From NCBI GenBank assembly GCA_027577415.1, contig JANBQS010000860.1:1-11134 (forward strand): 11,134 nucleotides of DNA. The letters run 5' to 3'. Position 1 is the stretch's first letter. Every line of letters begins with the position of its first letter. The position numbers and the translations under genes were made by a program. The DNA comes from Coemansia sp. RSA 922. Lineage: Eukaryota; Kickxellomycota; Kickxellomycetes; Kickxellales; Kickxellaceae. The notes beneath the pieces were generated by a model that was not told the origin of the DNA, searched no databases, and saw only the letters and a program-made list of their open reading frames with translations. This document shows positions 1 to 5,645 of this stretch, one piece after another.

Positions 1-260
1 GAGACCAGCCGCCTGACAATGCGACTGAGAGGCCTGCTTTGCTGTCGCCCAAGACTATAGACGAGCAGCATATGGCTGTCGCCACGCCAGTATCCGTATC
101 TTCTACGGCGTCTAACAACGACGATGCCGATGTTGACGATGATGACAACTCGGCAGATGAGGATGGCGCTGCCCTGGCCGAGCGTGTGGATGCCTGCCGG
201 GGCAGCGAGATTCCTCCTTCAGACCCCGCGTCAATGAAAGTCACGTTCCTCTTGTGTTAG
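1..260 (+). CDS. 3' end of an unidentified gene with an acidic, Ser/Asp-rich C-terminus (partial)
   Basis: One frame (codons from base 3) is open from the window edge to a TAG at 258-260, giving about 85 residues. The middle is low-complexity and acidic, with SSTASNNDDADVDDDDNSAD-type composition, as in a disordered protein tail. No domain is visible and I do not recognise the family. An AATAAA hexamer lies about 53 nt after the stop, which supports a gene ending here. The last residues (MKVTFLLC) look unlike the rest. A 42-nt GT...AG stretch at 240-281 with a pyrimidine-rich 3' end could be an intron; removing it would replace them with PSVTHLPPWEK and a TAA. That donor (GTCACG) is poor and the length is short, so the unspliced reading is preferred. 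The upstream part lies outside the window. Confidence 0.45.
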   Translation, partial: DQPPDNATERPALLSPKTIDEQHMAVATPVSVSSTASNNDDADVDDDDNSADEDGAALAERVDACRGSEIPPSDPASMKVTFLLC

Positions 261-312
261 CTTCTTTCTTTCCGTGCTTAGCCGAGTGTCACCCACCTCC
301 CTCCGTGGGAAA

Positions 313-318
313 AATAAA
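313..318 (+). terminator. AATAAA polyadenylation signal of the left-edge gene
   Basis: A canonical AATAAA hexamer lies about 53 nt after the stop codon at 258-260, a usual 3'-UTR distance in fungi. No transcript data support it. Confidence 0.4.
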
Positions 319-493
319 CGTCTTGTGAAAACGCAGCAACTAAATATTAAAGAGATTTACTCTTTCCCGCGTGTCAGCACTCCAGCAAGACGACACGGTT
401 CTTGCCTTGTATGGACTAACGCAGGTCAATTAAGGAAACGCAGTTGTATAGCGGAAGTGTCCAAGGAGCACCAAAAATGATAGCTGTATTAGG

Positions 494-499
494 CACGTG
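494..499. promoter_or_regulatory. CACGTG E-box-like motif, distal copy
   Basis: A perfect CACGTG palindrome about 574 bp before the PDB1 start codon. CACGTG is the core site of fungal bHLH factors of the Cbf1/Pho4 type. A 6-mer is easily found by chance; a second copy 117 bp downstream makes it somewhat more interesting. Confidence 0.25.
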
Positions 500-610
500 T
501 ATCGGCATTACTCACCCCTCAGGACCGACTGGACTGTGCATGTGTCAGGCGAGGCCAGAAGACCATGCGCAGTAGATTGAAGATCATATGCCTAATCTGC
601 AAGATCACCA

Positions 611-616
611 CACGTG
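611..616. promoter_or_regulatory. CACGTG E-box-like motif, proximal copy
   Basis: The second perfect CACGTG, about 457 bp before the PDB1 start, in the local context ACACACGTGTTT. It could serve PDB1 or be chance. Confidence 0.25.
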
Positions 617-687
617 TTTCTCTACTGAGGCTTCTTGAACAAAATAGCGGCCATAGCATTAGAGGTGTACATCTTGACTACCTCTTG

Positions 688-713
688 GGTGTGTGCATTT
701 AAATGCGCACACC
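688..713. repeat. 26-bp near-perfect palindrome in the PDB1 promoter
   Basis: The left half GGTGTGTGCATTT is followed directly by the right half AAATGCGCACACC. Twelve of 13 positions pair exactly; the exception (694 with 707) is a T-G pair. There is no spacer and the centre is ATTTAAAT. It lies about 360 bp before the PDB1 start codon. The symmetry suits a dimeric DNA-binding protein or cruciform extrusion, but no known factor is assigned. Confidence 0.85.
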
Positions 714-955
714 TTTCAAGAAAGAGTGACATGTGCGCTGCATGGGTGTAGGCAGTTGTATTTTTTTTTATCGCCGCTGTGCACTGCGCAAATTAGATAT
801 CCAAAAAAAAAAACCTCCACCTCACGGAAATCTTTGAGCCGCCATATTTCCCCGCCTCTTTTGCCTTGGCCTCGCGACTCTCAGGCACGATTCGTCAATA
901 CAACAACGGCTCCCAACGAAGAGTGGTGGGCGGTGGGATTGTGTCGCCACAGAGG

Positions 956-1008
956 TCTTTATCTCCCTTTCTCACCCTTTTTTCTTCTTCGCACGTATTT
1001 TTTATCTC
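956..1008 (+). promoter_or_regulatory. CT-rich core promoter tract before PDB1
   Basis: An almost pure pyrimidine stretch ends about 65 nt before the start codon. Tracts of this kind often lie at or just before transcription starts in fungal housekeeping genes that lack a TATA box. The call is by composition and position only. Confidence 0.4.
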
Positions 1009-1072
1009 GAGCAAATTTGAATTAATTCTTCTTGTTAAGTTTTGTGAGGCGGAATTAGCTAAAATCTCTTCA

Positions 1073-2445
1073 ATGTCTGCTGCGCTCAAGTCACTCTTTA
1101 AGCAACCGCTGCTTGCCGCCCGCCTAGCCGCCCGCACTTCTCGTGCGCTGCCTAGCGCTGTCCGCCACAACTCCTCTGCCGTTGGCGACACTGTAAGTTC
1201 AATTTCGAATGCCGATGGTGTTACATTTCCACGAATAGTCGACCATGGAGCCGTAGCCCGATATCCTTGTTGTCTCTATGACTGCATACCAGCGTGAACA
1301 CTAAACCGAAAGCACGGATATTGCATGTCTCTTGTTGTGAAATTGAATTCAACCGTAGATTACTGTGCGCGAGGCCCTGAACCAGGCTATGGACGAGGAG
1401 ATGGAACGCGATGAGTCCGTATGGATCCTTGGCGAGGAGGTTGCCCAATACAATGGCGCTTACAAGGTACACACACAACAGCATACTTGACTGGTGACTT
1501 TCTCTTTCGACCCTCGTAAAGCATTGCCCGCACTTATCTGTTCACTTGTTATTTTTTGCACATTAGGTGTCCAAGGGATTGTTGGACAAGTACGGCCCTA
1601 GGCGCGTAGTCGATACTCCTATTACCGAGATGGGATTTGCTGGTATTGCTGTCGGTGCTGCCTTTCACGGAACAAAGCCCATCTGCGAGTTTATGACGTT
1701 CAACTTTGCCATGCAGGCCATTGACCAGATCATCAACTCGGGCGCAAAGACCCACTACATGTCGGGCGGCTTTGCCAAGTGCCCAATCGTGTTCCGTGGG
1801 CCCAATGGCGCTGCTGCCGGTGTTGCTGCTCAGCACTCACAGGACTACGCCTCATGGTATGGTCAGATCCCCGGATTGAAGGTTGTCAGCCCCTACGATG
1901 CCGAGGACGCCAAGGGCCTGATGAAGGCGGCGATTCGCGATCCTAACCCAGTCATCGTTCTTGAGAACGAGCTGATGTACGGTGTGAGCTTCCCAGCTAC
2001 CACTGAAATGTCCAGCAAGGACTTTGTCGTGCCATTCGGAAAGGCCAAGATCATGCGTGAGGGCACTGATATCACTATTGCTACGTATTCGCGCCCCGTC
2101 GCCTTTGCGCTCGAGGCTGCTGAGCTGCTGGCCAAGGAAGGCATCAGCGCCGAGGTTATCAACCTCCGCTCGATCCGCCCGCTCGATCTCCCTGCACTGA
2201 TCAAGTCGGTCAAGAAGACGAACCATCTGATGACCGTTGAGCAGGGCTTCCCGCAGTTTGGCATGGGCTCTGAGATCTCGGCCCAAATCATGGAGTCCGA
2301 GGCCTTTGACTACCTCGATGCCCCCGTCTGCCGCATCACTGGCGCCGATGTCCCTATGCCCTATGCCCAGAACCTCGAGGCTCTGGCCCTGCCCGACACC
2401 GAGGTCATTTACAAGCAGGCCAAGCGGGTGCTGAACATTGAGTAA
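1073..2445 (+). CDS. PDB1: Pyruvate dehydrogenase E1 component beta subunit, mitochondrial
   Basis: The model is exons 1073-1192, 1359-1466 and 1567-2445, both introns in phase 0, giving 368 residues (yeast and human proteins are about 360). With E1 alpha it forms the thiamine-diphosphate-dependent heterotetramer that decarboxylates pyruvate and acetylates the E2 lipoyl groups in the mitochondrial matrix. Residues 1-35 are rich in Arg, Ala and Ser and nearly free of acidic residues, as in a mitochondrial presequence. Family hallmarks follow: [36 protein letters not shown] with the cofactor-contacting Glu97, AAQHSQDY with active-site His166, [16 protein letters not shown] and VLENELMYG, then the C-terminal transketolase-like domain ([21 protein letters not shown]). 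ATG 1073 is the first ATG in its frame, although the frame is open further upstream. Nothing appears broken. Confidence 0.97.
1193..1358 (+). other. PDB1 intron 1 (166 nt, phase 0)
   Basis: The donor is GTAAGT and the acceptor CGTAG. It separates the presequence from the start of the E1 beta domain. Joining gives ...VGDT then ITVREAL, as expected for the family. Confidence 0.92.
1467..1566 (+). other. PDB1 intron 2 (100 nt, phase 0)
   Basis: The donor is GTACAC and the acceptor ATTAG. Joining restores the conserved NGAYKVSKGL segment, which fixes both ends. A CTTGAC near 1486 is a possible branch site. Confidence 0.93.
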
Positions 2446-2946
2446 CCGATTTCATTCAAAGTGCTAAGAGATTTTATGCCATGAGCTTTGCTACCCCTCC
2501 CGAATCACATTATGCCAAACATATTCCAAGAGTCCAGAGAGCATACAAATCCTGCGATCCAATCTTGCGGCCTCGACTCTGACGTCGTGTGTCTTCGTAG
2601 CTATGATTTATTAGGCGCTAGAAGCGCCTAGAGTGATATGCGCAGAATGCTTCAGGCATTACTAGTGTTCACATGAAGGCCTAGACTAGGGTCAGCAGCT
2701 ACGCAATTATTTCTCTGAGTCATGCCTTGCTTTTATACCTGCGTCGCGGTGATGAAACAGAGCAAGAAGAGTTTGACAGGCAAGTCCTCGGAGACATGGA
2801 GGTGCAATAAAAAGGTAATGTGCCACGGGCCCGAACGAAGTGACATAGTGGCATCCCAAGCTTATTTTTTTCTTATACTTTGCTAGCTCAATATTCCCCC
2901 CTTTTAGCTCATACCCGCTTGATATTTACTTGTTTATTTATTAGTC
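2446..2946. other. Intergenic: PDB1 3' end and promoter of the HAM1-like gene
   Basis: About 500 bases with no supported gene. It holds a perfect 8-bp hairpin (2612-2630) and a weaker inverted pair TGCCAC/GTGGCA (2821-2826 with 2848-2853). An AATAAA at 2806-2811 is far from the PDB1 stop. A T/C-rich tract with TTATACTT (2873-2880) and pyrimidine runs lies just before the next start codon. No close AATAAA follows PDB1. Confidence 0.6.
2612..2630. repeat. Perfect 8-bp hairpin downstream of PDB1
   Basis: TAGGCGCT (2612-2619), loop AGA, AGCGCCTA (2623-2630). It is GC-rich and lies about 167 nt after the PDB1 stop, so it could be in the 3'-UTR or at the end of the transcription unit. No function is shown. 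Confidence 0.75.
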
Positions 2947-5382
2947 ATGGCGTCCAAGCTAATAAATCTCGCCAAGCGCAAGTCGAGCGTTGCTGACATC
3001 AGCCCTGGCGAGGCGTTTGGTCCCCTGAGTGACGATTATAAGCCCGGTTCTACTCGGGCCCGCTTCGAGGAGCTCGCTAGCACGTACCGCAACTCGAATG
3101 ACACCCAGGGCCATGCACTGGGTATGCTTGACGACGCTGTCCAGAAGCGTGAGTCGCTAGTCCAGCTGATTGCCAAGGTGAAGGAAGGTGAGCTGCCACC
3201 GACCAGCGACATTGTGGATCTGGTGCACAAAATGGACTTTGACAGTATGAGGGAGCACGCCACTACGTTCCAGGGCAAGAAAGTTATTGACAACTTTGAG
3301 AACTCGACTGCGGCGGGTATCATAGCTTTCGAGGAGATCAACGGCGAAGAGAACGCGCAAGAGATCGTCCGTGACTTGAACAACACGCGCATCAAGACCA
3401 AGGACGATCGCAAGAAGCTGACCAAGAAGACCAAGCAGGGCGCTGAGGAGTCGAAGAGCATCGTAAGCAGCGCCGGCAAAGACTTTTTGGTGCTGGCTGG
3501 TGGTATCGGTACCTCGGCGGCTTTCCGCAAGGCCATCACGGATATGGGCAGTCTGATCAGCTCTACGGTTCAAAACAAGGAGCCGAAAGAAGAGGACATG
3601 GAGCCGCTGACCAACCGGGTGCGCGATTTAGTGGTCGAAGTACGCGCCGATCGCAACGTTCAGCGGGCGTTGGCGTCGCTTAGCTCGCTGTTCACCACTA
3701 CGTACAACAAGAGCGCGTCGGCAGCCAAGGAGGTCCGCGACAAGGCCAAGGGCCACGCAGCTACTGAGGACCTGAAGGACGCGAAAGAGCACGCGCGCGA
3801 CATCTTCACTCGACTGGGCAATGGCTACGACCTGACAGCCATGTTTGCGGCAATCTCGGCGATTGGCGTCATGTACCGCGACAACGAGGACTTTGGCAAG
3901 CTGGCTGACGACACAAAGGAGTTTGGCCGCTGGGCCATGAACGTCGACGCCGACAAGCTGACCTCTGACGAGTTTGAGACGCGCAGCCGCGAGCTATTGG
4001 AGAAGGGCCGCCACACACTGACGGAGCAAGACAGCGAGCACTTTGAGACGGTAGCGGGTGAGTCCAAGAAGTTTATGAAGGCCGTGAAGGCTAACCCCGT
4101 ATTGGTCGAGTACAAGGATGCCATGGCCGGCTTTGCTCATTCGGTCGTGGGTCACAGCGATATGACGAGCGAGGAGCGCAGAGAGCACTACCGCGCACTA
4201 CGCCAGGACTTTATGGCCAACCTGCCTGTGATAATACAAGCAATTCGCTACGTGCCCATCCCTCGTGTCGCTGGCCAGAACGAGGAGCTCGAGTTTGCCG
4301 CCGACAACATCGTCTTGGATCTCAAGCGCTTTGTGCCCCAGCATATCAGCTTTGATTCGCACAGCGAGTTCTACCCACGCGCCGTGCTCAAGGAGGACAA
4401 GGCCAAGCGCTCGCAGAAAGGATTCCGCGCCGAACAGTACTTTTACCTAACCCTTACAGGCGTCAACTGCGTGGCCAATAAGGTTGCCTTTTACGTCAAG
4501 AAGAAGAAGGGTATTCCTCGCGTGGCGGAGAAGGGAATCGCCGACTTGGTCATGGACGGCCGCGGCATGGATATTACCTTGCGTCTGCGCAAGCTGCACG
4601 AGAGCGAGACGCCTCGCGTGCCAGTACCAGTGTCGTCCGAGGAGTCACTGGCACCCTCTACTGCCAAGGCGGCCGGCAAGAAGAGCGCCCTCAAGCAGCC
4701 AAAGAAGAGCGCGGCGGACGCTGCTCGCACCCGCGCCGAGCGCATGTTCGATATCGCCGACGTCAAGGTCAAGATTCACAACCTGAACGTTCGCGTACAC
4801 GAGACCAAGCACGCTATTAGCAGCGGACTCGGTATTAAGCTGATGATGCCCATCGCTAGGCGCCTGATTTCCAAGCGCTTGGCTCAGTTGCTGGCGGAGT
4901 ACATGGTGCAAGGCGACCGGATGCTGTCCAAGTACGGCAGCTCCGCCGAGAACATGGTCGTCGGCAGCAGCAAGCATGTCATGTCGGCGGCTGTGGGCGC
5001 GGTAAAGCAAGGCACGCTTAAGAGCAAGGGGCGGCTTGGCAAGCTTAAGAGCCAGTCGAAAGAGACTAAGGAGCAGGCCGAGGACGCCGCCGAGAAGACC
5101 AAAGACAAAATTCAAGACGTTGCCGACATGCCCAAGGATGAGGCCAAGGCCAGAGTCGAGAACAAGGCGGAGGGCATCCAGAACCAGGTCGAGGATGCCG
5201 CTGAGAAGACCGAAGACAAAATTCAAGACGTTGCCGACATGCCCAAGGATGAGGCCATGGCCAGAGTCGAGAACAAGGCTGAGGGTATCAAGAGCCAGGC
5301 CGAGGATCAGACCCAGGCAAACCTGAACAAGCTCGCGCAGCAGCAGGACCAGAGACGCGACTCTTTGGTTGAGCAGGTTTGA
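2947..5382 (+). CDS. HAM1-like (BPI/lipid-binding-fold type) fungal protein with C-terminal charged repeats
   Basis: A single exon of 811 residues. The start has a favourable context (gtcATGg). The N-terminal two thirds is mostly helical and highly charged: FEELASTYRN near 41, a conserved-looking GIGTSAAFRK near 187, and YDLTAMFAAI near 294. Residues about 436-550 and 600-690 match what I know of the HAM1-like domains (Pfam HAM1_N and HAM1_C, formerly DUF5923 and DUF4449). Key pieces are VAFYVKKKKGIP, GIADLVMDGRGMDITLRL and MFDIADVKVKIHNLNV, followed by LISKRLAQLL. The C-terminal part of such proteins is thought to resemble BPI-type tubular lipid-binding folds. A basic Lys/Ala linker (about 570-600) separates the two blocks. 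Residues 711-784 are two 37-residue charged repeats. There is no signal peptide or membrane segment, so it is probably cytosolic or membrane-peripheral. The biochemical role is unknown to me; lipid binding is inferred. Confidence 0.85.
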   Translation: MASKLINLAKRKSSVADISPGEAFGPLSDDYKPGSTRARFEELASTYRNSNDTQGHALGMLDDAVQKRESLVQLIAKVKEGELPPTSDIVDLVHKMDFDSMREHATTFQGKKVIDNFENSTAAGIIAFEEINGEENAQEIVRDLNNTRIKTKDDRKKLTKKTKQGAEESKSIVSSAGKDFLVLAGGIGTSAAFRKAITDMGSLISSTVQNKEPKEEDMEPLTNRVRDLVVEVRADRNVQRALASLSSLFTTTYNKSASAAKEVRDKAKGHAATEDLKDAKEHARDIFTRLGNGYDLTAMFAAISAIGVMYRDNEDFGKLADDTKEFGRWAMNVDADKLTSDEFETRSRELLEKGRHTLTEQDSEHFETVAGESKKFMKAVKANPVLVEYKDAMAGFAHSVVGHSDMTSEERREHYRALRQDFMANLPVIIQAIRYVPIPRVAGQNEELEFAADNIVLDLKRFVPQHISFDSHSEFYPRAVLKEDKAKRSQKGFRAEQYFYLTLTGVNCVANKVAFYVKKKKGIPRVAEKGIADLVMDGRGMDITLRLRKLHESETPRVPVPVSSEESLAPSTAKAAGKKSALKQPKKSAADAARTRAERMFDIADVKVKIHNLNVRVHETKHAISSGLGIKLMMPIARRLISKRLAQLLAEYMVQGDRMLSKYGSSAENMVVGSSKHVMSAAVGAVKQGTLKSKGRLGKLKSQSKETKEQAEDAAEKTKDKIQDVADMPKDEAKARVENKAEGIQNQVEDAAEKTEDKIQDVADMPKDEAMARVENKAEGIKSQAEDQTQANLNKLAQQQDQRRDSLVEQV
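5077..5298 (+). repeat. Two tandem 111-bp in-frame repeats at the 3' end of the HAM1-like gene
   Basis: Unit 1 is 5077-5187 and unit 2 is 5188-5298; a third copy starts (Ala-Glu-Asp) and then diverges. Each encodes 37 residues with the shared core DKIQDVADMPKDEA and then ARVENKAEGI. The central bases are almost identical (A/G at 5102-type and AAG/ATG differences), while the flanks carry synonymous changes, which suggests a fairly recent duplication. The Ala/Glu/Lys pattern resembles group 3 LEA or amphipathic-helix repeats. Confidence 0.95.
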
Positions 5383-5469
5383 GACCACTTTTCTTTTAAC
5401 ATTTCAACTAAATATAACCGTTTTGTGACCTGATCAACTGTGGCTTATTTCGATCCCCTGTGATAATTA

Positions 5470-5522
5470 CCAACATGATTAGCCTGATCTGTCAAGCCAC
5501 CCATGTTGGCATTCCAATGCCA
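5470..5522. repeat. Two overlapping inverted repeats between the HAM1-like and EDEM genes
   Basis: CCAACATG (5470-5477) pairs with CATGTTGG (5502-5509) across a 24-nt spacer. TGGCATT (5507-5513) pairs with AATGCCA (5516-5522) across two bases. They share bases 5507-5509, so only one can form fully at a time. They lie 90-140 nt after the HAM1-like stop and about 125-175 bp before the EDEM start. Confidence 0.7.
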
Positions 5523-5527
5523 CGTCA
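5519..5527 (-). promoter_or_regulatory. UPR-type element (TGACGTGGC) before the EDEM-like gene
   Basis: Read on the minus strand the bases are TGACGTGGC, which contains the TGACGTGG core bound by metazoan XBP1/ATF6. A CCAAT (5514-5518) sits one base from the CCACG core on the + strand. This is close to, but not the same as, the ER-stress elements CCAAT-N9-CCACG and ATTGG-N-CCACG. It lies 119 bp before the start codon. EDEM/HTM1 genes are known UPR targets in animals and yeast, so the placement is sensible. It could be chance. Confidence 0.4.
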
Positions 5528-5645
5528 TAGTCTGTCTTCTGGTCTGGTCTCGCGCTTAATTTATTGTTGTATACTTTTTTTTGGGAGGTCTAAATGGTTG
5601 TAATTCGCGTCGTACTCTGTTAGCACATAAACATCTCTTGTCCAA

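Larger units (their letters stand above)
319..1072. other. Intergenic region and PDB1 promoter
   Basis: About 750 bases without a supported gene. Short open frames here use non-ATG starts or have protein-unlike composition. The region holds two CACGTG motifs (494-499, 611-616), a 26-bp near-palindrome (688-713), a run of nine T (761-769), a run of eleven A (803-813) and a CT-rich tract just before PDB1 (956-1008). I see no clear TATA box. Confidence 0.6.

Noticed and set aside
693..1025. A 110-codon + strand frame in the PDB1 promoter
   Set aside because: It reads through homopolymer and CT-rich DNA, starts within the palindrome, and has no recognisable composition or family.
866..1072. N-terminal extension of PDB1 from the upstream open frame
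   Set aside because: No ATG occurs in this frame before 1073. The stretch crosses the CT-rich promoter, and a typical presequence starts at 1073.
1852..2291. Two overlapping minus-strand frames of 132 and 144 codons
   Set aside because: They lie wholly antisense to the strongly conserved PDB1 exon 3 and show no protein-like features.
4645..5388. A 247-codon open frame on the minus strand, Leu/Val-rich with internal repeats
   Set aside because: It is the mirror of the HAM1-like reading frame. Its length follows from GC-rich third positions, and its repeats are only the antisense of the 111-bp units.
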